NCBI RefSeq assembly: GCF_001612765.1
Contig: NZ_BDBB01000005.1
Location: 124,001-188,000, forward strand
Origin: Nocardia arthritidis NBRC 100137
Lineage (GTDB): Bacteria > Actinomycetota > Actinomycetes > Mycobacteriales > Mycobacteriaceae
Direction: 5' to 3'
DNA length: 64,000 bases
Shown here: one piece after another, positions 7,756 to 17,294 of the stretch
Position numbering within the stretch: position 1 is the stretch's first letter
Layout of the letters: each line of letters opens with the position of its first letter
Notes under the pieces: model-generated
The model's input: the letters and a program-made list of their open reading frames with translations, nothing else
Told to the model about the DNA's origin: nothing
The model's database searches: none
Position numbers and translations under genes: made by a program

Positions 7756-9051
7756 TCAGCGCAGGATGTTCGCGTTTCGCGCGGCGCGCAGCCAGTCCGG
7801 GAACTCGCCGAGCAAGCGGGTGTACAGCTGCGCGTCGTCGACCTGATCGATGTCGTCGAGGGCGAAGAACCCCGCGTTGTCGACCGCTCGGTCGGACAAT
7901 TCGTCCAGGGTGCGCAGCAGACCGTAGTTGGCGCGCCCGAGGCCGACGAACTGCCAGAACGCGGGCAGCAGCGAGGCCTCCCGCATGAGCGCGGCGATCT
8001 CGCGCTTCTTGGCGAAGCCGCCGTCGGTGAAGAACAGCACGAGGGTGGGGCGGCCGCCGGGGCACAACGAGTCGATGATGTCGCGCATGATCGGCAGCTC
8101 CTCGTTGCGGGCGCCGAGCGCGTCGTAGTCGATACCGCCGTGGATGCCGGTGAGGTGCAGATAAGTTCGTGCCCACTCGTCACCGTGCTCGACCGTGATG
8201 TCGGGCAGCTTGGCGAAGGAGCGGGCGTAGAGGTACGCCTCCAGGGTGCCGTCGTCGTCGAGCTGGGTGGCCACCGGAATCATCCGCTGCACGACGCGAT
8301 GCACCACCTGGTCGCGATACTGCCGGTTCATGCTGCCGGTCTTGTCGACGACCAGAACGACGCGCGCGCGGATGCCGAAAGCGTTCTTGTCGATGAGGAC
8401 TTTCGCGACCTCCCGCTTGCGCAGGTCCAGCTTAGCGCGCTTCTCGAAGGAGAGCTTCGCCTCGCCGGGCACGGTGAACACGTCCGTCGCCGGGGTGAGC
8501 CCGGCCGACGGGTCCGGCGCGGCCCGATTCGCGGACGGGGCCTCCACCACCGGCTCCTCGTCCACGCTCACGCCGTGATCGGTGACCAGCGCGGCGAATC
8601 CGCCCGCATAACCTTGCCCGACCGCTCGAACCTTCCATCCGCCCTGGCGGCGGTACAGTTCGAGCGCGATCACTACGGATTCACTGCCCAAGCCCTCGAT
8701 GCGGTACTCGTAGAGCATGTTTCCCGCCGCGTCGGCGACCGTGGCCACCAGAGGCGCGACCCCGCCGAAGGTCTGCGCCGGATCGTCGAGAGTGAGCACC
8801 GCGCGTACCTGCGCGATGTCCACAGGCAGGTCGCTCAGCGAAACCGATAGCGCGCCAGGTGTTCCCTGCCCCAGCGACACGCCCGGTGCGCTCGGCTGAT
8901 TGAAGAACACGAAATCCGCGTCCGATCGCACCCGCCCCGCTTCGGTCACCAGCAGCGCCGACACGTCGACCGCGGCCGCGGTACGCACCGACACCAGCAC
9001 GCGCGCTACCTCCAATGCCCCGTTCTGACCTTTGACCAATGCCGCGCCCAC
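7756..9051 (-). CDS. TerD-domain / von Willebrand factor A (TerF-like) protein
   Basis: 431 residues, GTG start with GGGAG upstream. The N-terminal half is a TerD-like calcium-binding domain: DADFVFFNQPSAPGVSL, SLSDLPVDIAQVRAVLTLDD, LYEYRIEGLGSESVVIALEL, GGWKVRAVGQGYAGG. A proline-rich linker leads to a C-terminal vWA domain with the MIDAS motif DKTGSM (about residue 283) and a conserved FFTDGGF. This TerD + vWA arrangement is TerF-like. Such proteins occur in tellurite/stress-response and chemical-defence-associated loci and probably act in the cytoplasm. No other ter gene is adjacent, so it is an orphan here. Confidence 0.85.
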   Translation of the reverse strand: MGAALVKGQNGALEVARVLVSVRTAAAVDVSALLVTEAGRVRSDADFVFFNQPSAPGVSLGQGTPGALSVSLSDLPVDIAQVRAVLTLDDPAQTFGGVAPLVATVADAAGNMLYEYRIEGLGSESVVIALELYRRQGGWKVRAVGQGYAGGFAALVTDHGVSVDEEPVVEAPSANRAAPDPSAGLTPATDVFTVPGEAKLSFEKRAKLDLRKREVAKVLIDKNAFGIRARVVLVVDKTGSMNRQYRDQVVHRVVQRMIPVATQLDDDGTLEAYLYARSFAKLPDITVEHGDEWARTYLHLTGIHGGIDYDALGARNEELPIMRDIIDSLCPGGRPTLVLFFTDGGFAKKREIAALMREASLLPAFWQFVGLGRANYGLLRTLDELSDRAVDNAGFFALDDIDQVDDAQLYTRLLGEFPDWLRAARNANILR

Positions 9052-9136
9052 CGAGACTCCCAGCCGTCGTCACTCCGAAATCGCCACCGGGATCAGCGTA
9101 AGTCCACCACCGGGAGGATGCGGGGCGTTCACCGCG

Positions 9137-10042
9137 TCATCGAATACCTGTCGCGGTCAGCGTGGCCATCGGCGGCCGGTCGGCCGCGGGCACCGCGCCG
9201 GGGACCATACGCCAGCTCGAGCCGTGCGGGAGGTACTGCGTCAGCGCCGCTCCCGAGTCGGAGATGTCGAGCCTGCCGAGCAGCGTCGCGATCACCTGCC
9301 TGCTCATCTCGGCCAGCTCGTGCAGCGGGCGATTGCGGTGCACGCGGGTGCCGAGGTCGACCTGCCCGATGGCGCCTGCGCCGTGCCTGCGCCAGGCGTC
9401 GATCAGCAGACCGATCTCGACGCCGTAGCCGGGCGCGAACGGCAACGCCCGCAGCAGTTCCCGGGTGGCCGCGTACTCGCCGCCGAGTGGCTCGCGCAAC
9501 TCGGCGAGCTCCGGCGCGAGCGCGGTGAGCAGCGGCCGGGCCACCAGCTGGGTGACGCGTCCTCCGCCGTCCGGCGCGTCACCGTGCGGGCGGCGATAGA
9601 ACCCCTTCACCAACCGCAGTTCGTCGTCGGACAGCAGCGGCGCGAGCAGCGACGGCACGAACCGCGGGTCGGGAGCGACGAGATCGGCGTCGACGAACAC
9701 GATGAAGTCGCCCGAGGCCACCGCCAGGGACCGCCAGAGCACCTCGCCCTTGCCCGGGCACGGCGGCACGGCGGGTAGCGCCTGCTCGCGGGAATAGACG
9801 GTCGCGCCCGCCGCTCGCGCCCGGGCGGCGGTCCGGTCGGTGGAACCGGAGTCGAGCACGATCAACTCGTCGACCAGCGTGCCGACCAGGTCGCCGATCG
9901 AGGCGACCACGCCCGCCACGGTGTCTTCCTCGTTCAGGGCGGGGATGACCACCGAGACACTGCGCTGCCGCTTGCGGTCGAGTAGCTCGCCGTGCGACCA
10001 CGTGCGGTCGTAGAGGACGACGCCGGATGCCGATGAGCTCAT
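9137..10042 (-). CDS. gpgS: Glucosyl-3-phosphoglycerate synthase
   Basis: 301 residues from ATG 10042 (MSSSASGVVLYDRTW). It is a GT-A fold glycosyltransferase: SVVIPALNEEDTVAGVV nucleotide-binding start, LDSGSTDRT, the metal-binding DXD-type FVDADLVAPDPRFV, KGFYRRP and GGEYAATRELL, and a C-terminal VEIGLLIDAWRRHG. These match the actinobacterial GpgS family, which transfers glucose from UDP-glucose to 3-phosphoglycerate, the first step of methylglucose lipopolysaccharide synthesis. It lies 78 bases after the MFS/acyltransferase pair, probably with separate transcription. Confidence 0.9.
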   Translation of the reverse strand: MSSSASGVVLYDRTWSHGELLDRKRQRSVSVVIPALNEEDTVAGVVASIGDLVGTLVDELIVLDSGSTDRTAARARAAGATVYSREQALPAVPPCPGKGEVLWRSLAVASGDFIVFVDADLVAPDPRFVPSLLAPLLSDDELRLVKGFYRRPHGDAPDGGGRVTQLVARPLLTALAPELAELREPLGGEYAATRELLRALPFAPGYGVEIGLLIDAWRRHGAGAIGQVDLGTRVHRNRPLHELAEMSRQVIATLLGRLDISDSGAALTQYLPHGSSWRMVPGAVPAADRPPMATLTATGIR

Positions 10043-10119
10043 GTGGGAGCGTCCTTTCCCGGACCGTGGCCCGTCGTGTTGTTCGCGGTCGCCGTGCTCC
10101 CCCACCTGGCCGGGCGCCG

Positions 10120-11760
10120 TCACCCCGACTCCCCGTTCCGCGGCGGCAGCGCCAGACTGAGCACGACGAGCGCGAGCGCGGTCCCCGCGACCACCCACAG
10201 CACGGTGACGCAGGCGGCGAGAAAGGTGTGCGCGGCGGCGATCTGTCCGGCCAGATCCGCCCCCGCGCCCGGACAGGTGTGCGCGTCGAGCCGCGGAGTC
10301 GGCGAACGCAAGGCCGAGTCGGCGCAATCGGAGAACGAGGTGACTACCCGGTCACGCTGTGCGGTCGTCGTCGGAGTATCCGTCAGCGACGCGGCCAGAA
10401 CCGCTTTCGCGTGCCCTACGCCCAGGTCGGTGTCGGCATCGACCCGGTGGAAGAACAGCGCGCCGAGCGCCGCCACCCCCAGCGAGCTGCCGATCTGCTG
10501 CACGGTCGGCACCGTTCCGGACGCCGAGCCGGTCGCCCGCTCGGCGACGCCCGTCATCATCGCCGCGGGCAGCGGCGCGGCGAACAGTCCCATCCCGGCT
10601 CCGGCGGCGAACACCGGGCCCGCGAGCCGCCGCAGATCGATCGACGCGTCGGCGGGGTGGACGGTGAGCGCGACGACGGCGATGGCGGCCGCGAACAGCA
10701 GCACACCGAGGGTCAGCCCACGGCTGCCCAGCCGCGTCACCAGAATCGGTGAGGCCAGCGCGCCGCACGCCCCGCCGATCGCGAAGGGCAGCACCAGGAT
10801 TCCGGTCCGCAGGGCGGTGAACCCCAGCCCCGATTGCACCGTCACCGACACGGTGAACAAGAACGCGGTGAAGATTCCGAAGAACAGCAGCGTCAGCACG
10901 GAGCCGACCGCGAAACCGCGGTCCGCGAAGAGGTCGAGCCGCAACAGCGGGCTCTCGCCGGACCGCAGCCGCCTGCGCTGATGCCAGACGAACACCGCGA
11001 GCAGCGCGAGCCCGGCGCCGAGCAGACCGAACAGCGAGGGCGGCCATCGCTGTTCGCGTCCGGCGGCGAGTGGATACAGCAGGGCCACCAGCCCACAGGT
11101 CACCAGTAGTGCGCCGACGACATCCAGCCGTTCCCTGGTCGCGGGCCTGCCCACGTGCAGATGCCGGTGCGCCAGCAGCAAGCCGAGCACACACGGCGGC
11201 ACGTTCAGCAGGAAGATGGCGCGCCAGCCGAGACCGAACGGATCGGAGGCGATGACCGCCCCGCCGAGCAGGGGGCCCGCGATCGCCGCGAGGCCTGCGG
11301 CCGCGCCGTAGAGCCCGAAGGCCAACGGCTGCTCGGCCTTCGGGAACACCGCGCTGATAATGGCGATCACCTGCGCGGACATCGCGGCCGCCAACAGGCC
11401 CTGCACGGCACGCGCCGCGATCAGCTCGCCCGGCAGGTGCGCCAGGCCGCACCACACCGAGGCGGCGGTGAACCCCGCCATGGCGCCGAGGAAGACGCGC
11501 CGCCGCCCGATCGACTCCCCGATGCGCGCGGCGGTCATCAGCGTGCCCGCGAAAGCCAGGCTGTAGCCGGCCACCACGAACACCTGGACCGAACCGGGCG
11601 CCGCCAGATCCCGCGCGATGCCGGGCAGAGCGGTGTTCACGATCGTCATGTCCAGCATCTGCATGAACACCGCGAGCAGGCAGGCGCCCAGCGCTGCCCA
11701 CGCCGCCGAACCGGCGACCACCGGTACCGGGCCGGTGACGATGCGCGTCCCCGTGCTCAT
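10120..11760 (-). CDS. MFS drug/lipid exporter of the EmrB/QacA (14-helix) type
   Basis: 546 residues from ATG 11760, which overlaps the acyltransferase stop as ATGA. The N-terminal segment holds the family motif MLDMTIVNTALPGIARDL (motif D1), then motif A-like GRRRVFLGAMAGF. About 14 hydrophobic segments can be traced to the C-terminus. Translational coupling to a PapA-like condensation-domain enzyme suggests that it exports, or gives resistance to, the product of that enzyme. The substrate is unknown. Confidence 0.85.
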   Translation of the reverse strand: MSTGTRIVTGPVPVVAGSAAWAALGACLLAVFMQMLDMTIVNTALPGIARDLAAPGSVQVFVVAGYSLAFAGTLMTAARIGESIGRRRVFLGAMAGFTAASVWCGLAHLPGELIAARAVQGLLAAAMSAQVIAIISAVFPKAEQPLAFGLYGAAAGLAAIAGPLLGGAVIASDPFGLGWRAIFLLNVPPCVLGLLLAHRHLHVGRPATRERLDVVGALLVTCGLVALLYPLAAGREQRWPPSLFGLLGAGLALLAVFVWHQRRRLRSGESPLLRLDLFADRGFAVGSVLTLLFFGIFTAFLFTVSVTVQSGLGFTALRTGILVLPFAIGGACGALASPILVTRLGSRGLTLGVLLFAAAIAVVALTVHPADASIDLRRLAGPVFAAGAGMGLFAAPLPAAMMTGVAERATGSASGTVPTVQQIGSSLGVAALGALFFHRVDADTDLGVGHAKAVLAASLTDTPTTTAQRDRVVTSFSDCADSALRSPTPRLDAHTCPGAGADLAGQIAAAHTFLAACVTVLWVVAGTALALVVLSLALPPRNGESG

Positions 11761-13178
11761 GGAAGAGCGCCGACCCGCACCGCGCGGTCGCCGTTCGCCA
11801 CGACGTCGGCGACGATCGTCCGCATGGCGGTGACGTAGCGACCGATCACCTCGTGCGCCTGCGGGGTATCGGGGAACAGCAGACTGAGCGTGGTGACATC
11901 GTTGAACCGGTTGACCCAGATGTAGACCTCGCGCGAACTGCCGCGGTTGGCGAACATGCCGCCGTCGATCTTGTCGAACATCTCGACACCCGCCATCTTG
12001 CGGATGTCCAGGTAGGACAGCATGCGGGCGGACCACCCGGGCCGGGTGCGGATCCCGAGTCCGGGCGGCGCGAGTTGCAGCGCGCGGTGCAGGGAGACGT
12101 CGGTCAGATCCTTGCCCTGATCGTAGGCAGCCTGGGCCGCGGCGACCACGTGTGTGAACGACTGATCGGCGTCCACGGGAAACGCAACCGGGATCAGATT
12201 CGTGTACCACCCGACCGAGGCGACCTCCCCCTCGGTGCGGCGTGTGTTCACCGGTGTGAGGCCGAAATACCAGTCGCCGCCCGCCAGTTCGATCTCCGCG
12301 AGCGCGGCCGCGGCGAACAGCCCGCCGGTGAACCGGCCGTCATGCGCCCGGCAGACCTCCTCGAAACGCAGCGCACCCGGTTCATCGATCAGGACGGTGG
12401 TCACCTGCGCACCGCGGACGTGCTCATCGTCGTCGACCCACAGGTCCACCGGGAAGCCGGGGACGTCGCCGCCGTTGCGCCGCAACAATTCCAGCCAGGC
12501 CGCGATCCGCGGTGACTCGGCGGTCAGCTCGGCACTGAGGCGGCGTTCCCGCTCACAGTAGGCGATATGACCGGTCACCGGCGCGAGAGCTGGGCTGCCG
12601 CCGGACAATTGGCTGCCGTAGAGCGTCAACAGGTCCACACACGACAGCGCCTGTGCCACGCCATCGGTATGCAAGTGATCCACCGCCGCGTACATCGTGA
12701 ACGACTCCGCGTGTTCGATGATCCCGAAACCGAAGCAGTCCCAGTCCAGCGGACCGGGCGTCTCGGCGAGGACGTGCGCCCGGATGGCATCGCTGTCGGC
12801 GTAGACGCCGTGCTCGGTGGGCACCATCCGGATGTCGCCCGGGTCGAGCACACGGCGCTGCACCCGATCCGCCGCGGTGATGGCGAACCAGCTCCAGAAC
12901 GTGTCGTGCCTGCGCACGAAGGCCTCGACCGTGCGAGTCATCGTGGCGTGGTCCGGCGCACCGGGAATCGTGAACGCGATCATGCACACTCGCGAAACGC
13001 GCAAGCCCGCGTTCGCATTGCGGTGCGTGGTGCGCAGATACTCCTCCTGCTGATGGGACGGTGGCGCCGGATGCACCGGGGCGTGGCGCGCCGCGACGAG
13101 CGATTCCGGCGCCGCCCGCCAAATGGTGAGCTTTCCCGCCGTGGGATGCCATTCGTCGATGAAACCGAAATTGACCAC
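11757..13178 (-). CDS. PapA-like condensation-domain acyltransferase
   Basis: 473 residues, GTG start. It is a chloramphenicol-acetyltransferase/condensation-fold protein. The active-site HHxxxDG motif appears as DHLHTDG (first His replaced by Asp, second His retained), as in several mycobacterial PapA proteins. The structural motif DFGWG is not clear. Other conserved parts are the QEEYLRTTH start, TPVNTRR and SVGWYTNLIPV. Family members move acyl groups onto sugars or alcohols to make surface lipids. The gene is coupled to the MFS exporter downstream and diverges from a mycolyltransferase-like gene, so a cell-envelope lipid role is plausible. Confidence 0.8.
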   Translation of the reverse strand: MVNFGFIDEWHPTAGKLTIWRAAPESLVAARHAPVHPAPPSHQQEEYLRTTHRNANAGLRVSRVCMIAFTIPGAPDHATMTRTVEAFVRRHDTFWSWFAITAADRVQRRVLDPGDIRMVPTEHGVYADSDAIRAHVLAETPGPLDWDCFGFGIIEHAESFTMYAAVDHLHTDGVAQALSCVDLLTLYGSQLSGGSPALAPVTGHIAYCERERRLSAELTAESPRIAAWLELLRRNGGDVPGFPVDLWVDDDEHVRGAQVTTVLIDEPGALRFEEVCRAHDGRFTGGLFAAAALAEIELAGGDWYFGLTPVNTRRTEGEVASVGWYTNLIPVAFPVDADQSFTHVVAAAQAAYDQGKDLTDVSLHRALQLAPPGLGIRTRPGWSARMLSYLDIRKMAGVEMFDKIDGGMFANRGSSREVYIWVNRFNDVTTLSLLFPDTPQAHEVIGRYVTAMRTIVADVVANGDRAVRVGALP

Positions 13179-13411
13179 AGGTGTTCTCGATTCGTGCGAG
13201 CGAGGAAAATCCTCGAGTGACCCCCTTGAAAGTCAACGACAAAAATCATCGGACTACCATGGTCGCCGCCGAATCTTGTGACCACCACCAGAGGGCGGCT
13301 CCGGCGCCTCGTCGAGTTTCCCAAGAATGCCCGCTAGTGCTTGCCGGACAGCGTGATCGCGCCCTACGTTCGCCAGCATTACAGTGCACGAACTGAATTC
13401 GGAGGTCACGC

Positions 13412-14476
13412 GTGCGGGCTCGGAAGACAAGTAGGCCGGGCGCGATCGTCACTTCGATCGCTGTTGCGCTCGCGCTCGCCACCACGACACTGTTGCCCAG
13501 TTGGCCTGTGGCGACAGCGCAGACGGATCCGTCTGCGCTGTCGCCCTCCGACGGATCCCGGGTGCTCGGAGTAGGCCCGGACACCGGCCGCCTGACCGAC
13601 GTGCGGGTCTATTCCGCCGCGATGAACACGACGGTCCCGGTGAAAGTAATCCGCGCGCCGGATATTTCGAGACCGGCGCCCGTGCTGTATCTGCTCAACG
13701 GAGCCAGCGGCGGCACCGGAGGCAGCAACTGGCCGAAGCAGACCGATATCGAGGATTTCTTCCGCGACAAACAAGTGAACGTCGTCGTGCCGATGGGCGG
13801 CGAGGGAAGTTATTTCGCGGATTGGCGGGTCGACGACCCGGTGCTCGGACGGCAACGCTGGACGACATTTCTCACCAGAGAACTACCGCCCCTGATCGAC
13901 GCCACCTTCGCGGGCAACAGGGCCAACGCCATCGCCGGAATCTCCATGGCGGCCACCTCGGTATTCCAGCTCGCGCTGGCCGCACCGGGGCTCTACCGCG
14001 CCTTGGGCTCCTACAGCGGGTGCGTCCGCACCAGCGACCCGCAAGGCCAGGCCATGGTCACCGCCGTCGTCACCCGGTGGCGCGGCAACACCCTCAACAT
14101 GTGGGGACCGCCCACCGACCCGCAATGGGCCGCCAGCGATCCTTACCTGCATGCCGACCAACTGCGCGGCACCGCCATCTACGTCTCCACCGGCACCGGC
14201 ATGCCCGGACCGCTCGACACCCCCGGCGGGCCGGGCATCGACGGCAACGGCGAGAAACTGATCAGCCAGCTCGTCACCGGCGGATTTCTGGAGGCGGTCA
14301 TCAACCAGTGCGCGCACGACCTGAGCAAGCGGTTGGGAGAACTGGCCATCCCCGCCACCTTCGACTTCCGCCCCTTCGGCACGCACTCCTGGGGTTACTG
14401 GCAGCAGGACCTGCACCACTCCTGGCCGGTAATCGCCGCGGCGCTGGCGCTCGAGGACTCCCCCGCTCCCGGATAG
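13412..14476 (+). CDS. Antigen-85-like mycolyltransferase/esterase, secreted
   Basis: 354 residues from GTG 13412 with GGAGG 7 bases upstream. The N-terminus is a Sec signal (AIVTSIAVALALATTTLLPSW ... ATA). The mature part is an alpha/beta hydrolase with the nucleophile motif AGISMAA (about residue 173), as in the antigen 85 family (GLSMAG). The segments VYSAAMNTTVPVKVI, VLYLLNGASGG, VVPMGGEGSYFADW and the C-terminal FGTHSWGYWQQDL (His) complete the family pattern. Such enzymes transfer mycolic acids between trehalose mycolates and arabinogalactan at the cell surface. Confidence 0.85.
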   Translation: MRARKTSRPGAIVTSIAVALALATTTLLPSWPVATAQTDPSALSPSDGSRVLGVGPDTGRLTDVRVYSAAMNTTVPVKVIRAPDISRPAPVLYLLNGASGGTGGSNWPKQTDIEDFFRDKQVNVVVPMGGEGSYFADWRVDDPVLGRQRWTTFLTRELPPLIDATFAGNRANAIAGISMAATSVFQLALAAPGLYRALGSYSGCVRTSDPQGQAMVTAVVTRWRGNTLNMWGPPTDPQWAASDPYLHADQLRGTAIYVSTGTGMPGPLDTPGGPGIDGNGEKLISQLVTGGFLEAVINQCAHDLSKRLGELAIPATFDFRPFGTHSWGYWQQDLHHSWPVIAAALALEDSPAPG

Positions 14477-14483
14477 CGGGTCC

Positions 14484-15950
14484 TCACGGGCGGGACGATT
14501 CCGCGGCGCCGGTGATGTTGCGCGCCATCCCGCCGAAGATGACCGCGTGGAACGGCGCGATGGATTTCCAGTACAGGTGCCCGGCAAGCCCGTGCGGTTC
14601 GAACAACGCGCACTGGTGATAGGTGGCGCCCGGGCCGTCCGGCTCGACCGCGAGCTCGAGCCACGCCCGGCCCGGCACCCGCATCTCGGCGCGCAAACGC
14701 AGCATCCGCGGTCGCTCCAGCCGCTCCACCCGCCACCAATCCAGCGCCTCGCCCTCGTGCAACCGGTGCGGGTCGCGGCGGCCACGGCCCAGACCGGCGC
14801 CGCCCGCCAGCCGGTCTATCCATCCGCGCAGCGACCAGGCCAGCGGGAACGAATACCAGCCGTGTTCACCCCCGATCGCCTCGATCACCCGCCACAGCGT
14901 GGCCGGGTCGGCGTCGGTGTGCCGTTCGCGCACATCCCGGTAGAGCGAACCGCCCGACCACTCCGGGTCGGTGGGCAGTGGATCCGACGGCGCGCCCGGC
15001 GGATCGGCGTCCGACCACCTGGTCGGCACGTCCAGATCGCGAACCTTCTGCAACGCCAGCGTCACCGCCCGCCGGTAACCGGTCAGTCCTTCCGGCGGGT
15101 CGGGGATGAGGTCGGCGATCGCGCGGTCGTGACAGACCACCTCGTTGATCAGGGATTCCATCAACGGCACGGCGATCGCGCGGGGCACCGGGGTCACCAG
15201 ATTCACCCACTGCGCGGACAACCACGGTGTCAGCACCGGCACCGGCACGATCACTCGTCGCGGCAGCTGAGCCACTTCGGCGTAGCCGCGCATCATCTGC
15301 AGATAGGTCAACACGTCCGGACCGCCGATGTCGAACGCGCCGCCGGCGCCTTCGGGCAGCGCCGCCGCCTCGGTCAGGTAATACAGCACGTCGCGCACCG
15401 CGATCGGCTGGATCCGGTTGCGCACCCAGCGCGGGGTGACCATTATCGGCAGACGCTCGGTCAGGTAGCGCAGCATCTCGAAGCTGGCCGAGCCGGAACC
15501 GATGATCACCGCGGCCCGCAGCACCAAGGCGGGCACCGAGCCCGCCCGCAGGATCTCACCCACCTCGGCACGGGAGGCCAGGTGCCGCGACAACCGCTGC
15601 GCATCCGGGACAATGCCGCCCAGGTAAACGATTCTGGTCAGGCCTGCGCCCGCCGCCTCGGCCGCGATCAGCGTGGCGGCCTCCCGGTCCACGGTGGCGA
15701 AGTCGGCCCGGGTCAGCGAGTGGATCAGGTAATACAGCACGTCCTGTCCGTCCAGTGCGGCGCGCACGTCTGCGGCGAAGGTCACGTCACCGGCCACCAC
15801 CTCGACGCGATCGCGCCAGGGCGCATCGGCGAGCTTGCCCGGTGTGCGCGCCAGCACCCGTACCGTGTGACCGGCGCGCAGCAGCTCGGGCACCAGGCGG
15901 CCGCCGATGTAGCCGGTCGCACCGAACACCACACATCGCACGGCAACCAC
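14484..15950 (-). CDS. SDR-type NAD(P)-binding protein fused to DUF2867
   Basis: 488 residues. The N-terminus is an atypical short-chain dehydrogenase/NmrA-like Rossmann domain (CVVFGATGYIGGRLVPELL, VEVVAGDVTF, LYYLIHSL). From about residue 330 the protein continues as DUF2867 (SLYRDVRERHTDADPATLW, GWYSFPLAWSLRGWIDRLAGG, LRLRAEMRVPGRAWLEL). This two-part arrangement is common in actinobacteria (often annotated as SDR family oxidoreductase), but the reaction is unknown. It converges with the mycolyltransferase gene; a stem (CCCGCT/AGCGGG) overlaps the 3' end of the latter. Confidence 0.82.
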   Translation of the reverse strand: MVAVRCVVFGATGYIGGRLVPELLRAGHTVRVLARTPGKLADAPWRDRVEVVAGDVTFAADVRAALDGQDVLYYLIHSLTRADFATVDREAATLIAAEAAGAGLTRIVYLGGIVPDAQRLSRHLASRAEVGEILRAGSVPALVLRAAVIIGSGSASFEMLRYLTERLPIMVTPRWVRNRIQPIAVRDVLYYLTEAAALPEGAGGAFDIGGPDVLTYLQMMRGYAEVAQLPRRVIVPVPVLTPWLSAQWVNLVTPVPRAIAVPLMESLINEVVCHDRAIADLIPDPPEGLTGYRRAVTLALQKVRDLDVPTRWSDADPPGAPSDPLPTDPEWSGGSLYRDVRERHTDADPATLWRVIEAIGGEHGWYSFPLAWSLRGWIDRLAGGAGLGRGRRDPHRLHEGEALDWWRVERLERPRMLRLRAEMRVPGRAWLELAVEPDGPGATYHQCALFEPHGLAGHLYWKSIAPFHAVIFGGMARNITGAAESSRP

Positions 15951-16078
15951 CCTTCCGATGACCTGCTCAGGTGATGACCCCCAGCGGCCGGGTCAAACAG
16001 CGCGCTTCCGGGCTGTGCGGCTCCGGTGGGCCGCCGCGAGCCCTGATCGATCGGTTCCTCTCGTGCCAGACTGGGCCG

Positions 16079-17212
16079 GTGAGCGAACGTAGCAAAAGCC
16101 ACGGACCGGACAGGCCCGCACCGCGGGATCGCGGCGACGTCATCGGTGCGGGCCTGGTGTGGCTGGCGAAGTGGGCGCTGTGCATCGTCGCCATCGCGGC
16201 GGGTGCGTGGGTGCTCGGATTGTTGGTCGCCCGGCTGTGGGTGGTGATCCTGCCGGTGGCGCTCGCGATCGTCGTCGCCACCGTGCTGTGGCCGCCCGTG
16301 CGCTGGCTCACCGCCCGCGGCCTGCCGCCGGCTGCGGCCGCCTCGATCGCGGTGCTCGGTTTCGTCGGCGTGCTGGCCGGCATCATCGCGCTGATCGTGC
16401 CGTCGGTCGTGGATCAGGCGCCGGAACTGGCCGACAAGTCGAGCGCGGGGGTCGAAAAGGTGCGCGACTGGCTTCAAGGCCCGCCACTGAGAATCCGTGA
16501 CGAGCAACTGGATTCGGCCGTGGACGCGATCGTCTCCCGGCTCAAGTCGAGTTCGGAGCAGATCGCCAGCGGCGTGTTCAGCGGCGTGAGCACCGCTACA
16601 TCGGTGCTGGTCACCCTGTTCCTGGTGCTGGTGCTGGCGTTCTTCTTCGTCAAGGACGGACCGCGTTTCCTGCCCTGGTTGCACGGCGTTTCCGGCAGCC
16701 GCGGCGGCAAGCACCTGGAGGAGGTGCTCGGCCGGATCTGGGTGGTGCTCGGCGGGTTCATCCGCACGCAGGCGCTGGTCAGCCTGGTCGACGCGGTGTG
16801 TATCGGCGCCGGGCTGGTCATCCTCGGAGTGCCGCTGGCGCTGGTCCTCGCGGTGATCACCTTCCTCGGCGGATTCGTCCCGATGGTCGGCGCGTTCGTC
16901 GCGGGTGCGCTGGCGGTGCTGGTCGCGTTGGTGGGCAACGGTTTCGTGACCGCGCTGATCGTGCTCGGCATCGTCATCGCCGTGCAGCAACTGGAAGGCA
17001 ACGTGCTGCAGCCGGTGCTGCAGAGCCGCAGCATGCAGCTGCACGCGGTCATCGTGCTGCTGGCGGTCACCGCGGGCGGCTCGCTGTACGGGATCGTCGG
17101 CGCGTTCCTGGCCGTCCCCGTGGTCGCGATGGCCGCGGTTGTCCTGCGGTACGTCGGCGAGCAGATCGACGCGGCGACCGCGCCGGAGCCGGAGAGCGAG
17201 ACCGCGGACTGA
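16079..17212 (+). CDS. AI-2E-family (PerM-like) membrane transporter
   Basis: About 377 residues from GTG 16079 (VSERSKSHG...); an upstream ATG at 15971 is in frame but adds an improbable tail. The family pattern is clear: paired N-terminal helices, a polar periplasmic region with LADKSSAGVEKVRDWL, then multiple helices with FFVKDGPRFLPWL, FLGGFVPMVGAFVAGALAVLVALV, VQQLEGNVLQPVL and GGSLYGIVGAFLAVPVVA. The substrate of this family in actinobacteria is not established (members are reported as AI-2 exporters or Na+/H+ antiporters). Confidence 0.87.
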   Translation: MSERSKSHGPDRPAPRDRGDVIGAGLVWLAKWALCIVAIAAGAWVLGLLVARLWVVILPVALAIVVATVLWPPVRWLTARGLPPAAAASIAVLGFVGVLAGIIALIVPSVVDQAPELADKSSAGVEKVRDWLQGPPLRIRDEQLDSAVDAIVSRLKSSSEQIASGVFSGVSTATSVLVTLFLVLVLAFFFVKDGPRFLPWLHGVSGSRGGKHLEEVLGRIWVVLGGFIRTQALVSLVDAVCIGAGLVILGVPLALVLAVITFLGGFVPMVGAFVAGALAVLVALVGNGFVTALIVLGIVIAVQQLEGNVLQPVLQSRSMQLHAVIVLLAVTAGGSLYGIVGAFLAVPVVAMAAVVLRYVGEQIDAATAPEPESETAD

Positions 17213-17294
17213 CCGCGTCGCACAACGCCATCATTGCACTCAGTCCGAATGTAACTCTCGTCGTCGCTCGCCGCGGTTCCTAGCGTCAGTGGAC

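Noticed and set aside
13179..13411. Short palindrome GAGGAAAATCCTC as an operator
   Set aside because: Only 5-base arms and no nearby regulator; chance is likely in this spacer.
15782..17044. 420-codon minus-strand frame opposite the AI-2E transporter
   Set aside because: His/Arg/Gln-rich with no domain; it is antisense to a membrane protein with clear family motifs.
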